A stretch of DNA of 64,000 bases from Corynebacterium phocae (GTDB lineage: Bacteria > Actinomycetota > Actinomycetes > Mycobacteriales > Mycobacteriaceae). The notes beneath the pieces were generated by a model. It searched no databases, was not told the DNA's origin, and was given only the letters and a program-made list of their open reading frames with translations. The position numbers and the translations under genes are program-made. The stretch is taken from contig NZ_VXKJ01000048.1 in assembly GCF_008693075.1 (NCBI RefSeq), positions 62,001 through 126,000 on the forward strand. Reading direction: 5' to 3'. The first letter of the stretch is position 1. Each line of letters begins with the position of its first letter. Of the stretch, positions 55,422 through 64,000 are shown one piece after another.

Positions 55422-58346
55422 GTGTTATTACTGCTGTTTGCACTACTGGCTGCATCGGCGGCGGCTCCCATTGTCATCTATAAGTTAGGCAGACCCGCCT
55501 TCGCGCTGCTGGCGCTGGTCCCCGCCGCCGGTTTCGTGTGGATAACCCAACAATTCATGGCGGGGACCTTCGCCCACGGCGGGGTGCTGACCTTTGCTCT
55601 GGAGTGGATGCCAGCCGCCCACTTAAATATCGTCTTGCGCCTGGATTCATTGGCCGCGCTGTTTAGCCTCATCATCCTAGGCATGGGCGCGCTGATTTTA
55701 CTCTACTGCTGGGGCTACTTTGATAAAGCTCCCCCACGCCTGGCCCTGTTCGGCGGGGAAATGATGGGCTTTGCCGCCGCCATGTACGGCCTGGTCATAG
55801 CGGACAATCTGCTACTAATGTACATGGCCTGGGAAATCACCTCCCTGCTGTCTTTTTTGCTGGTCAGCTATTACGGTGAGCGCGCTTCCGCGCGCAGGTC
55901 AGCTATCCAAGCGCTGATGGTAACCGTCCTGGGCGGGCTGGCCATGCTGGTGGGAATCATCAGCTTCGGCCGCCAAACAGGAGTATGGACTTTCAGCGAA
56001 ATAGCTAGCTTCACCGCCGCAGCCGGGCAGCCCATAACCTCCACGCCTTTTATCACCATCTCCATTGTGTTCATCCTGGCCGGCGCGCTATCAAAATCCG
56101 CTATTGCACCGGCCCACTTCTGGCTGCCGGGCGCGATGGCGGCCCCCACCCCGGTTTCGGCATACCTGCACTCGGCCGCAATGGTGAAGGCAGGAATCTA
56201 CCTCATCGCACGCCTGGCACCGGACCTGCGCTTCGTGGAGTCGTGGTACCTGGTGATTATCCCGCTGGGAATATTCACCATGCTGCTAGGTGGCTGGATG
56301 GCGCTTAAACAACGGGACCTGAAGCTCATTCTGGCCTACGGCACCGTCTCACAGCTGGGCTTTATCATTGCCGTGATGTCAATAGGCTCCCGGGAGGCCC
56401 TGCAGGCCGGGCTGGCGCTGACGTTCGCGCACGCCCTGTTTAAAGCCGCGCTATTTATGGTGGTGGGCGCAATTGATCATGTGACCGGCACACGCGATAT
56501 CACCAAACTTTCCGGGCTAATGACCAAGGAGCCACTACTCTGCGCAGCGGCGGTGATCTCCGCCCTGTCCATGGCCGGCTTCCCGCCGCTGCTGGGGTTT
56601 GTGGCCAAAGAAGCCGTGATTGAAACGGTGCTACATGAGGACCTGCTGGTGGGGATGCCGCGCCAGATGTTGCTGGTGGGCGTGGTATTGGGCTCGGTGC
56701 TGACCATGGCCTACGCCTTGCGTTTCCTCTGGGGCGCTTTTGGGCGGAAGCAAGGCCAGACCTCAGAAGCCGTCTCCAGCGCGCAAAAAGCCGGCCCGCT
56801 GCTGTGGCTGCCACCCGCTGCCCTGACGCTGCTGACCATCTTCTTTGGCGTCCACCCGAAGCCTTTAAGCGTGGTGTTCAACCAACACCTGGACAACGTG
56901 ATGGTCCGGCTGCCGGTCTCTGCTGAACCTACCCACCTGGCCTTGTGGCACGGCCTGAACCTGCCTTTGGGAATTTCGGCGCTCATCGTTGTGGGCGGGG
57001 TGGTGATGTTCTGGCAGCGGGATTTGGTGGCCAAGGCGCAATTTGACACCCCGGCGCTGGGGTCGGCTAATGACGCCTATGACCAGGTTCTCATCGGCTT
57101 GCGTAAGGCCTCGTTGAAGATCACGGCCAGCACCCAGCGCGGTTCGCTGCAGTACAACCTGACCACTATCTTCTGCTGCCTGATTGTGGTGGTAGGCGCG
57201 TCACTGATCTCCGGCGACCTCAACGATGTCCGCATGATTGTGGCGGACAACCTCTGGCAAGCGGTGGCGGCGGTTACCATCATCGTTTCCGCAATCGCGA
57301 CCATCAACATGCACAACCGCCTGTCCGCAGTGCTGATGGCCGGGGTCAGCGGCTACGGCATCTCTTTCATCTTTGCGCTACACGGCGCGCCGGATTTGGC
57401 GCTCACCCAGCTGCTAGTAGAGACCATCGTGGTAGTGCTATTTATGCTGGTGCTGCGCAAAATGCCTTCCAACACCGAATGGCGCCAGGACCCCAAGATG
57501 AACCGGTTGCGGGCATGGCTGTCCGTGGCGGTGGGCGTCACGGTGTCTGTGGTGGGATTGTTTGCCCTCAACGCGCGCACCGCAACCCCAATTTCCAGCT
57601 TCATGCCGGAGCTGGCGGAGGAGATTGGCCACGGCGCCAACACAGTCAACGTGCTGCTGGTAGACATGCGCGCGTGGGACACCTTCGGCGAGGTCACGGT
57701 GTTGGTGGCCGCGGCAACCGGCGTGGCTTCCCTTATCTACGGATCAAAGTCTTTCACCCGCCCCTCCCGGCGCCCCACGCTGCGTACTAAGGGCCGGCGG
57801 TGGTTGGCCACCTCCGGGCATTCGGAACGTAGCCAAAACCGGTCTTTGTTAGTGGACGTGATAACCCGCGTGCTTTTTCCTTCCATGCTGGTGCTGTCCA
57901 TGTACTTCTTCTTCGCCGGGCATAACGCGCCGGGTGGCGGCTTTGCCGGGGGGCTTGTAGCCGGATTGGCGCTGACCTTGCGTTATCTGGCCGGGGGCCG
58001 CGAGGAATTGGAGGAAACGCTGCCCATAGACGCCTCGCGGTTGCTGGGCAGCGGGCTGCTTTTAGCCGCCGTCTCAGTGATAGTGCCGCTCTTTTTCGGT
58101 CACCCGCCGCTCACGTCGTTCTACACCGCCTTGGAGCTGCCGCTGCTGGGGCACGTTTCTTTGCCCTCGGCGCTGGTCTTTGACGCCGGCGTGTACCTGA
58201 TAGTGGTGGGCGTAATCACTCTCATCCTGTCCTCGGCCGGCGCAAAGTTGGACGAGGAAGAAGACGCCCGTAAACAACGAGCCCGCGAGCGCGCCGCCAA
58301 GGCCGCGCATCACGCGCGCTCCCGGACCAAGAAGGCAAGGGCTTAA
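55422..58346 (+). CDS. mrpA: Mrp antiporter subunit A with fused MrpB domain
   Basis: 974 residues from the GTG at 55422, preceded by GAGGAG. Largest subunit of the Mrp-type Na+(K+)/H+ antiporter. N-terminal NuoL/ND5-like proton-pathway domain with LLMYMAWEITSLLSFLLVSYYGER and SKSAIAPAHFWLPGAMAAPTPVSAYLHSAAMVKAG; C-terminal MrpA-specific helices, then an MrpB-type domain (VLSMYFFFAGHNAPGGGFAGGLVAGLALTLRYLAGG), which explains the absence of a separate mrpB. Ends with a basic tail. First gene of mrpACDEFG. Confidence 0.95.
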   Translation: MLLLLFALLAASAAAPIVIYKLGRPAFALLALVPAAGFVWITQQFMAGTFAHGGVLTFALEWMPAAHLNIVLRLDSLAALFSLIILGMGALILLYCWGYFDKAPPRLALFGGEMMGFAAAMYGLVIADNLLLMYMAWEITSLLSFLLVSYYGERASARRSAIQALMVTVLGGLAMLVGIISFGRQTGVWTFSEIASFTAAAGQPITSTPFITISIVFILAGALSKSAIAPAHFWLPGAMAAPTPVSAYLHSAAMVKAGIYLIARLAPDLRFVESWYLVIIPLGIFTMLLGGWMALKQRDLKLILAYGTVSQLGFIIAVMSIGSREALQAGLALTFAHALFKAALFMVVGAIDHVTGTRDITKLSGLMTKEPLLCAAAVISALSMAGFPPLLGFVAKEAVIETVLHEDLLVGMPRQMLLVGVVLGSVLTMAYALRFLWGAFGRKQGQTSEAVSSAQKAGPLLWLPPAALTLLTIFFGVHPKPLSVVFNQHLDNVMVRLPVSAEPTHLALWHGLNLPLGISALIVVGGVVMFWQRDLVAKAQFDTPALGSANDAYDQVLIGLRKASLKITASTQRGSLQYNLTTIFCCLIVVVGASLISGDLNDVRMIVADNLWQAVAAVTIIVSAIATINMHNRLSAVLMAGVSGYGISFIFALHGAPDLALTQLLVETIVVVLFMLVLRKMPSNTEWRQDPKMNRLRAWLSVAVGVTVSVVGLFALNARTATPISSFMPELAEEIGHGANTVNVLLVDMRAWDTFGEVTVLVAAATGVASLIYGSKSFTRPSRRPTLRTKGRRWLATSGHSERSQNRSLLVDVITRVLFPSMLVLSMYFFFAGHNAPGGGFAGGLVAGLALTLRYLAGGREELEETLPIDASRLLGSGLLLAAVSVIVPLFFGHPPLTSFYTALELPLLGHVSLPSALVFDAGVYLIVVGVITLILSSAGAKLDEEEDARKQRARERAAKAAHHARSRTKKARA

Positions 58347-58352
58347 GACACC

Positions 58353-58850
58353 ATGGAAGCAAATCTCATGTTGCTGCTGACCACCGGGGTACTTTTTGCC
58401 GCCGGGGTCTACCTCATGTTGGACAGGGCCATGACCAAGATGCTCATTGGCATCTTGCTCATTGGCAACGGAGCCAACCTATTGATGCTGCAGGCGGGCG
58501 GGCCACCTGGCTCCCCGCCGATTGCCGGGCGCGAAACGGAGCAGTACGGGGAGCAAGTTGCTGACCCCTTAGCGCAGGGCATGATTTTAACCGCGATTGT
58601 CATCTCCATGGCCATGACGGCGTTCATCCTGGCGTTGGCCTACCGGCAGTACTGCTACCGCACTGCCGATGTCATCGAAAACGACGCCGAAGACAAAGCC
58701 ATTGTCGCGGCGGCCGGAAAATCCAGCAACGTGGCCTCCCCGGATGAGGACGCCTCCACTGATAGGACCACCGGCCGCAACACCAGCAAGGGCGACAACT
58801 TTGGCCCAGACTTCTTTGAAGGCCCGGTCCAGGAAGGCGGTTCCCAGTGA
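58353..58850 (+). CDS. mrpC: Mrp antiporter subunit C
   Basis: 165 residues, NuoK-like, three hydrophobic helices (LLLTTGVLFAAGVYLML; MLIGILLIGNGANLLML; GMILTAIVISMAMTAFILALAY) with the characteristic DPLAQGMILTAIVI. A polar C-terminal tail of ~55 residues is longer than usual. Six bases after mrpA; its TGA overlaps the mrpD GTG. Confidence 0.95.
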   Translation: MEANLMLLLTTGVLFAAGVYLMLDRAMTKMLIGILLIGNGANLLMLQAGGPPGSPPIAGRETEQYGEQVADPLAQGMILTAIVISMAMTAFILALAYRQYCYRTADVIENDAEDKAIVAAAGKSSNVASPDEDASTDRTTGRNTSKGDNFGPDFFEGPVQEGGSQ

Positions 58851-60685
58851 AAGAGGCATTCAGCCAAGTAGTGAGCTACTTGTTTCCCCTGGTGGGCTAC
58901 CTGATTCCGATGCCGGTTGTCATCCCGGCGGTAGCCGCAGCGCTGACCTTGCTGTTGACAAAACACCGGTGGTGGCAGCGTGCCGTGGCGTTTTTCTCTT
59001 TGCTGGCCGTGGCCCTGGTGGGCGCCAGCCTTATCATCGTGGCCGATTACGAGGGCATCCAGACCCTGCAGGTAGGCGGCTGGGACGCACCGGTGGGCAT
59101 TACTTTGGTGGCGGACCGCCTCAGCGCCGTGATGTTATTCACCTCCTCCATCGTGCTGTTTTCCGTGATGTGGTACGCCATCGCGCAGGGTATCCGCGAC
59201 GGCGGCAAACACGAGCCGGTGAGCGTGTTCTTGCCCACCTACATGGTGCTGACCATGGGAGTGAACCTGTCCTTCCTGGCCGGGGACTTGTTCAATCTCT
59301 ACGTGGGTTTTGAGATTTTCCTTGTGGCCTCGTACGTGTTACTCACGGTGGGGGCCACGGCAGCCCGCGTGCGCGCCGGAGTGGGGTACGTCATGGTCTC
59401 CATGGCCTCCTCCCTCATCTTCGTGGTGGGATTGGCGTTAGTCTATGCGGCCGTAGGCACGGTCAACATGGCCCAGGTGGGCATTCGCATGGACGATGTC
59501 CCCAGCGGCACCCGCGCCGCCATCTTCGGGGTACTCCTGGTTGCCTTCGGGATTAAGGCCGCGGTGGTCCCGCTGGATGCCTGGCTACCGGATAGCTACC
59601 CCACCGCCCCGGCGTTGGTCACCGCCGTATTCGCCGGACTGCTCACCAAGGTAGGCGTGTACTCAATCATCCGCATGCGCACCTCCGTGTTTACCACCGG
59701 CACCATGGACACCCTGCTCATGTGGGTGGCGCTAGCCACCATGGTGGTAGGTATCTTGGGCGCGATGGCGCAGACAGACATCAAACGTATGCTGTCTTTC
59801 ACTCTGGTCAGTCACATCGGCTACATGATCTTTGGCGTAGGTCTGGGCACCGCCCAGGGGCTTTCCGGGGCCATCTTCTACGCCGTGCACCACATCCTGG
59901 TCCAGACCACCCTCTTCCTGGTGGTGGGCCTCATCGAGCGCCAGGTGGGAACGTCCTCCCTGCGCCGGTTGGGTTCGCTGCTCTACACCGCGCCCATCAT
60001 TGCGGTGCTTTATTTCATCCCCGCTATTAATTTGGGTGGCCTTCCGCCATTTTCCGGGTTCCTGGGCAAGATTCTCATCCTGGAGGCGGGCGCGAACCAC
60101 GGTACGTGGCTGGCGTGGGTGCTCATCATCGGCGCCGTGTTGACCTCCCTACTCACCTTGTATGTGATGATCGTGGTCTTTAGCAAGGGGTTCCAGCGCG
60201 ACCGCGCCGATGCCCCCGAGGGCAACCTGGCCATATCCAAGACCGCTCCCTTATCCGGCAAGGTCAGCCAAATCGACTGGGCGGACCGCGCCGATCCAGG
60301 AAAACTACCCTTTGGCATGCTGGGGGCCACCACACTGCTGGTACTGGCCTCCTTGTCGCTGACGGTGATGGCCGGGCCCATGTCAGGAATTACCTCCCGG
60401 GCTGCTGAGTCCGCCCAGGACCGCGATATCTACCGCTTTGCCGTCCTCGGGTTTTCTGCCAGCACCCCCACCCGGCACCTGGATCAAAAAGACCGGTATA
60501 CCGACGGTGCGGATTCCATTGGCCACCGCCAGGATCCGCTGCCGGAGCCCGCGCCAGGGATTTCGACCGCCCCGGTTACACCCTCCCCGGAGAAATCACC
60601 GGCCCCGGCATCCGGCACCGCCGTTGAACCTAACGCAGACACTGGGGCGCACGCCACGCCCAGAAAGCAGGTGAGCAATGAGTAA
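58847..60685 (+). CDS. mrpD: Mrp antiporter subunit D
   Basis: 612 residues from the GTG overlapping the mrpC stop. NuoN/NuoM-like proton-translocating subunit: about 14 helices with FNLYVGFEIFLVASYVLLTVG, AFGIKAAVVPLDAWLPDSYPTAPALVTAVFAGLLTKVGVYSIIR and KRMLSFTLVSHIGYMIFGVGLG, containing the conserved Glu and Lys residues. About 110 extra C-terminal residues are Pro/Ala-rich and soluble, which is unusual. Overlaps mrpE by 8 bp. Confidence 0.95.
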   Translation: MKEAFSQVVSYLFPLVGYLIPMPVVIPAVAAALTLLLTKHRWWQRAVAFFSLLAVALVGASLIIVADYEGIQTLQVGGWDAPVGITLVADRLSAVMLFTSSIVLFSVMWYAIAQGIRDGGKHEPVSVFLPTYMVLTMGVNLSFLAGDLFNLYVGFEIFLVASYVLLTVGATAARVRAGVGYVMVSMASSLIFVVGLALVYAAVGTVNMAQVGIRMDDVPSGTRAAIFGVLLVAFGIKAAVVPLDAWLPDSYPTAPALVTAVFAGLLTKVGVYSIIRMRTSVFTTGTMDTLLMWVALATMVVGILGAMAQTDIKRMLSFTLVSHIGYMIFGVGLGTAQGLSGAIFYAVHHILVQTTLFLVVGLIERQVGTSSLRRLGSLLYTAPIIAVLYFIPAINLGGLPPFSGFLGKILILEAGANHGTWLAWVLIIGAVLTSLLTLYVMIVVFSKGFQRDRADAPEGNLAISKTAPLSGKVSQIDWADRADPGKLPFGMLGATTLLVLASLSLTVMAGPMSGITSRAAESAQDRDIYRFAVLGFSASTPTRHLDQKDRYTDGADSIGHRQDPLPEPAPGISTAPVTPSPEKSPAPASGTAVEPNADTGAHATPRKQVSNE

Positions 60686-61208
60686 CCCCAGCTTGGCCTC
60701 CCGCGTACGCGGGCGCTTCCGGCCGGTTAACTTGGCGTGGCTAGTAGTCATGTGGGTGCTGCTCATGGGGGAGCTTTCCTGGGCCAACGTAATAGGTGGC
60801 CTGGTGGTGGGAATTTTAGCAACCGTACTGCTGCCACTGCCGGCCATGCCGTTGAGCGACATGCACATTTCTTGGGGCAAGCTCCTGGTGTTTTTGGGCA
60901 CGTTTGCCTTCGACTTCCTGGTTGCCTCCGTGCGGGTTTCCTGGCTGGCGCTGCGCCCCAGCGGGCCACCGCGCACGGCCATCGTCAACGTGCCGCTACG
61001 CGTTGACAGCGAATTCGTACTAACCGCTGCCGTGCTGCTGTATAACCTGGAACCGGGAGGCACGGTGACAGACATTGACATTGCCAACCGCACGCTGACT
61101 GTCCACCTGCTCAACGCAGATTCCGAGGCAGACATCGCGCGCGAAATCCGCGCGATAGCAAAGCTGGAACGGACAATGATAGACATCTTCGAAAGGACTA
61201 CCAGGTGA
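60678..61208 (+). CDS. mrpE: Mrp antiporter subunit E
   Basis: 176 residues; N-terminal helices VNLAWLVVMWVLLMGELSWANVIGGLVVGILATVLLPLP, then the soluble MrpE domain with VPLRVDSEFVLTAAVLLYNLEPGGTVTDID and LERTMIDIFERTTR. Overlaps mrpD at its start and mrpF at its end, so translation is coupled throughout. Confidence 0.94.
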   Translation: MSNPSLASRVRGRFRPVNLAWLVVMWVLLMGELSWANVIGGLVVGILATVLLPLPAMPLSDMHISWGKLLVFLGTFAFDFLVASVRVSWLALRPSGPPRTAIVNVPLRVDSEFVLTAAVLLYNLEPGGTVTDIDIANRTLTVHLLNADSEADIAREIRAIAKLERTMIDIFERTTR

Positions 61209-61474
61209 CCTACTACGACATTGGCTTATCCGTGGCCGCAGCGTTTATCGCGGTATCTTTCCTCATCACCACCTGGCGTATTGTTGTAGGACCAAATTCC
61301 CTCGACCGCCTGGTGGGGATGGACGCTTTCATTGCCATGACCCAGTGCGCGCTAGCGGTGTACCTGTGCTGGTCTTTTAACACCTCGGTAGTCAACGCCA
61401 TGCTAGTGGTGGCGTTGCTGGGCTTTATCTCCACCGTGGCGGTCACCCGCTTCCGTAGGAGGGATAACCAATGA
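61205..61474 (+). CDS. mrpF: Mrp antiporter subunit F
   Basis: 89 residues from the GTG overlapping the mrpE stop (GTGA). Three helices with the family motif VVGPNSLDRLVGMDAFIAMTQCALAVY. Stop overlaps the mrpG ATG (ATGA). Confidence 0.94.
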   Translation: MTYYDIGLSVAAAFIAVSFLITTWRIVVGPNSLDRLVGMDAFIAMTQCALAVYLCWSFNTSVVNAMLVVALLGFISTVAVTRFRRRDNQ

Positions 61475-61827
61475 GTGTTATCTCCCTTATTTTTGTGGTG
61501 ACCGGCGCGCTGTTCATCTTCGCCGCAGCCGTGGGTATCGGCCGCTTTGGGGACACCATGTCGCGCGTGCACGCGGTGACCAAACCGCAAACCATCGGCC
61601 TGGTATTTTGCCTCACCGGCGCGATTATCAAGATTGTCAGCTCCCCTGACTTTGGTGTCTCGCAGCGCAGCGACATCGGCATCGTAGTGCTGTTGGTCAT
61701 CTTCGCACTGCTGACCTCACCGGTAACGGCGCAGCGCATCTCCCGCCTGGCCCGGCGCGAAGGCTTGTATGCTGATGACATGCTGCGCAACGACCGCCCC
61801 GCCGGCAAGAAACGGCGGAAACGATGA
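61471..61827 (+). CDS. mrpG: Mrp antiporter subunit G
   Basis: 118 residues; LFIFAAAVGIGRFGDTMSRVHAVTKPQTIGLVFCLTGAI is the MrpG signature, followed by two more hydrophobic segments and a basic tail. Last mrp gene; its TGA overlaps the ATG of the mannosyltransferase gene. Confidence 0.95.
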   Translation: MSVISLIFVVTGALFIFAAAVGIGRFGDTMSRVHAVTKPQTIGLVFCLTGAIIKIVSSPDFGVSQRSDIGIVVLLVIFALLTSPVTAQRISRLARREGLYADDMLRNDRPAGKKRRKR

Positions 61828-63026
61828 AACTTCACGGACGCGTTACCCTCGCAACGCTCTTCACGCTGCTTACTGCGTTGGTTTTTTACCGCTACAGCAT
61901 CTTTGACAGCGACCACGCCCTGCAATGGCGCGAGCCGCTGGACTTGAAAATCTACGCGCTGGCCGGCAAAGACGTAGCCGAAGGGGGCCTGCTCTACGAC
62001 GCCCCCTACATAGGCGACCTCCCCTTCACTTACCCGCCCTTTGCTGGGGTGGTATTCCAAGGGCTAGCCGCTTTGAGCGCTGACACCGTCTTTGTCCTCT
62101 GGCAGTTCGGCACCGCCTTTGCCCTGCTGGCTGTGGTCCTACTAGTGCTGCGCAACCGCAACGTGCAACTGGACTGGCTCACCGTCTACATAGCGGCGTG
62201 CGCAACTTTCTGCTCGCTCGCGCTGGCACCTGTTGCCGGCACGCTCTTTTTCGGACAGATCAACATCTTCCTCATGCTGCTGGTTGCCCTGGACTTCCTG
62301 CCCAAGAAATACCGGCTGCCCGGAGTGGGGATAGGACTCGCGGCAGGAATGAAACTTACCCCCGCCTACCTGGGCTTAGTGCTGCTGTTTCAACGCCGCT
62401 GGGGAGCCGCCTGCGGGTCCATGCTCACCTTCATGGCCACGGCGGGGATAGGCTTCCTGCTCATCCCCGATGCCCGCGATTTTTGGTCAGACGCGGTATT
62501 CCGGTCCTCCCGCGTGGGCGTCCACGAAAACGGCGGGGCCATGGCCGTGCGTTCGGTGTTCCACCGCGCCTTTGACATTGACGGCGGCCCGGTATGGATC
62601 CTAGCCATCGTGGTCATAGTGCTCATCAACTGCGCGGCAGTGTCCGTTGCCTGCGCCCGGCACAACGGCGCGGCCGCTATGGCGTTCACCGGGCTGGGGG
62701 CGTGCCTAGTCTCCCCCTTTAGCTGGTTCCACCACTTCGTGTGGCTAGTCCCGCTACTGGTGCTGATTTTGGTGGGCACAAACCGCTACCTGGGCCCAAA
62801 GATAGGTTCCCAAGCCGCCGGCCTGATTTCCTTCCTGGCCATGGCCCTAGCTGCCTTGCCGTGGCTGTCCCAACCAGTAGCCAGAAGCGTGTCCTTTTAT
62901 CAGCTCAACAACTTAGATGAGCTAGCCCCGTGGGGGACGCTGCTGTTCAGCGGCGCGGTGGTCATCTACATGGCCGTCTACGCCGCCTCCGGGTTTTTCA
63001 CCCTGCGCGGGCGCAGCCGTTTCTAA
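61824..63026 (+). CDS. GT87 polyprenol-phosphomannose-dependent alpha-mannosyltransferase
   Basis: 400 residues with about ten hydrophobic helices. The GT87/DUF2029 features are [23 protein letters not shown] near residue 34 (the first-loop aspartate of GT-C enzymes), [33 protein letters not shown] and [27 protein letters not shown], and [15 protein letters not shown]. It adds mannose from a lipid carrier on the outer face of the membrane, in corynebacteria for lipomannan/lipoarabinomannan or PIM. Start overlaps mrpG, an odd operon partner. Its TAA overlaps the convergent ligase TAG (CTAA). Confidence 0.85.
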   Translation: MKLHGRVTLATLFTLLTALVFYRYSIFDSDHALQWREPLDLKIYALAGKDVAEGGLLYDAPYIGDLPFTYPPFAGVVFQGLAALSADTVFVLWQFGTAFALLAVVLLVLRNRNVQLDWLTVYIAACATFCSLALAPVAGTLFFGQINIFLMLLVALDFLPKKYRLPGVGIGLAAGMKLTPAYLGLVLLFQRRWGAACGSMLTFMATAGIGFLLIPDARDFWSDAVFRSSRVGVHENGGAMAVRSVFHRAFDIDGGPVWILAIVVIVLINCAAVSVACARHNGAAAMAFTGLGACLVSPFSWFHHFVWLVPLLVLILVGTNRYLGPKIGSQAAGLISFLAMALAALPWLSQPVARSVSFYQLNNLDELAPWGTLLFSGAVVIYMAVYAASGFFTLRGRSRF

Positions 63027-64000
63027 AAACGGATCTCCGCGCAGGTCATGTCAACGACGTCTTTCCAGGAACCGGTTTCTTTAAACATTGCCCGTTGGCG
63101 CTCATAACTGGCACCGCGGTTGACGATGTCCATAATCCCCTGCAGTTCCCGGTGGCACCCTAGCGTGCTTGCCAAGGGGCTGAGCAGATCCACCAGCTCC
63201 GCGAGCTCGTCTTTCACCCAACGCTCATCAGTCTCACGGCTGGTAATCACCAACGCGTCCATGCCGTAGCGAGCCCCACGCCACTTATTTTCCGCCACAT
63301 GCCACGGCTGCAGGGTGGGAAGCCTTTCACCGGACTCGAGCATCTGGTCATAGTGGACCACCAGGCAGTGCGTGAGCGCCACGATGGCGGCAAGCTCTGC
63401 GGGACGCGAGACGGCATCGGAAACCCGCACCTCCACCGTGCCCCACTTAGACGCCGGCCGGATATCAAAGTGCATGGAACCCGTGTGGTTAATCACCCCA
63501 GACCGGTTCTGATCCTGCAAATACGACTCCCACTGGAACCAGTTCTCAAACTGATAGGGCATGCCGGCGGTGGGTAGTTGCTGGTACAACATGGTCCGGT
63601 TGGAGGCGTAGCCGGTGTCCATGCCCTCCCACGCCGGCGAGGACGCGGAGATAGCCAGCAGGTGCGGCAGCTTAGTCATCAACGCATTGATGATGGGCCA
63701 CACCTTGTCCTCGTGGCTAATCCCCACGTGGACGTGGGTGCCCCACAACAACATCTGCTGCCCCCAGTACTGGGTGCGGTTGATGATCTCTTTATAGGAT
63801 TCCTTATCCCCCAGTGGGTTGGTGCGGAAATCGGAGAACGGGTGCCCGCCAGCCGACCACACCTTCAATCCCATATCTTGGGCCTCACGCTGAACGTGCT
63901 GAAGGCCCACCCGCAGCTCCTCCATGGCTTGCGGGACCGTGTCGCAGATCCCGGTGACCAGCTCCACGGTGTTTTGGAGAAATTCCTTTTCCAGGTGGAT
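63023..64000 (-). CDS. Carboxylate-amine ligase / glutamate-cysteine ligase 2 family (YbdK-like), partial
   Basis: 326 residues to the window end; the frame remains open past the GTG at 63967 (upstream residues [15 protein letters not shown] belong to the family), so the gene continues to the right. GCS2-type fold: [49 protein letters not shown] with the metal/ATP-site histidines, [29 protein letters not shown] and [21 protein letters not shown]. Members ligate an amino acid to a gamma-carboxylate; those annotated in corynebacteria as glutamate-cysteine ligase are not all tested. Convergent with the mannosyltransferase. Confidence 0.88.
   Translation of the reverse strand: MHLEKEFLQNTVELVTGICDTVPQAMEELRVGLQHVQREAQDMGLKVWSAGGHPFSDFRTNPLGDKESYKEIINRTQYWGQQMLLWGTHVHVGISHEDKVWPIINALMTKLPHLLAISASSPAWEGMDTGYASNRTMLYQQLPTAGMPYQFENWFQWESYLQDQNRSGVINHTGSMHFDIRPASKWGTVEVRVSDAVSRPAELAAIVALTHCLVVHYDQMLESGERLPTLQPWHVAENKWRGARYGMDALVITSRETDERWVKDELAELVDLLSPLASTLGCHRELQGIMDIVNRGASYERQRAMFKETGSWKDVVDMTCAEIRF

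Overview
The window reads as a chromosomal segment of a Corynebacterium. The strongest evidence is the run ppk2, a PorA-like 52-codon gene, a PorH-like 81-codon gene and groEL2, an arrangement I know from C. glutamicum. Supporting signs are actinobacterial rpoB/rpoC sequences with the usual gene order, a DUF3068 PorA-family protein, a GT87 mannosyltransferase, a Pls/PosA-type NRPS-like gene, moderately high G+C, and many starts that look leaderless (TANNNT box 6-8 nt before ATG, no Shine-Dalgarno). No rRNA, tRNA, insertion sequence, prophage or CRISPR array was recognised.

Layout. (1) 1-8.3 kb: alpha-glucan/maltodextrin uptake and breakdown: ABC permease (cut by the window edge), lipoprotein binding protein, GH13 alpha-glucosidase, type I pullulanase, a DUF4032 protein and an MsiK/MusK-type ATPase. 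(2) 8.4-12.7 kb: thiamine-precursor ECF transporter (EcfT, fused double ATPase, two YkoE-type S components), each S gene behind its own TPP riboswitch, plus a small P-loop kinase. (3) 12.9-14.7 kb: secreted, membrane-anchored protein with thrombospondin type 3 calcium-binding repeats and a Thr/Pro/Val stalk. (4) 15.2-22.9 kb: rpoC and rpoB. (5) 23.3-37.5 kb: DUF3068 protein, then a long leftward cluster dacB-tilS-hpt-ftsH-folE-folP-folB-folK-DUF3180-DUF6779-DUF2520-panC-like-bioWF, combining folate, purine salvage, tRNA modification, proteolysis and cofactor genes; the last gene fuses BioW and BioF. (6) 37.6-43.9 kb: ppa, rhodanese, MarR regulator coupled to the NRPS-like gene, and ppk2. (7) 44.0-47.0 kb: small porin-like genes and groEL2 with two CIRCE-type operators. 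(8) 47.0-50.6 kb: an AT-richer accessory stretch with one unrecognised 515-aa gene, an orphan Phd/YefM antitoxin and about 1.1 kb of apparently non-coding, hairpin-rich DNA. (9) 50.7-55.0 kb: OPT peptide transporter divergent from an M20 peptidase, and a DUF559/AbiEi-like protein, followed by four tandem 72-bp repeats. (10) 55.4-64 kb: Mrp-type cation/proton antiporter operon mrpACDEFG, translationally coupled to a GT87 mannosyltransferase, and a carboxylate-amine ligase cut by the window end.

How the parts fit: pullulanase debranches and the alpha-glucosidase hydrolyses glucans whose oligosaccharides enter through the ABC system; the two riboswitches tie thiamine-precursor import to TPP; hpt, fol and ppa serve nucleotide and one-carbon metabolism. 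Points most worth a second look are the BioW-BioF fusion, the PanC-like enzyme lacking canonical pantoate-site residues, the MarR-NRPS pair with an acidic selectivity residue, the unrecognised 515-aa gene, the 72-bp tandem repeat and the paired TPP riboswitches. All calls are from reading the sequence; no database search was run.
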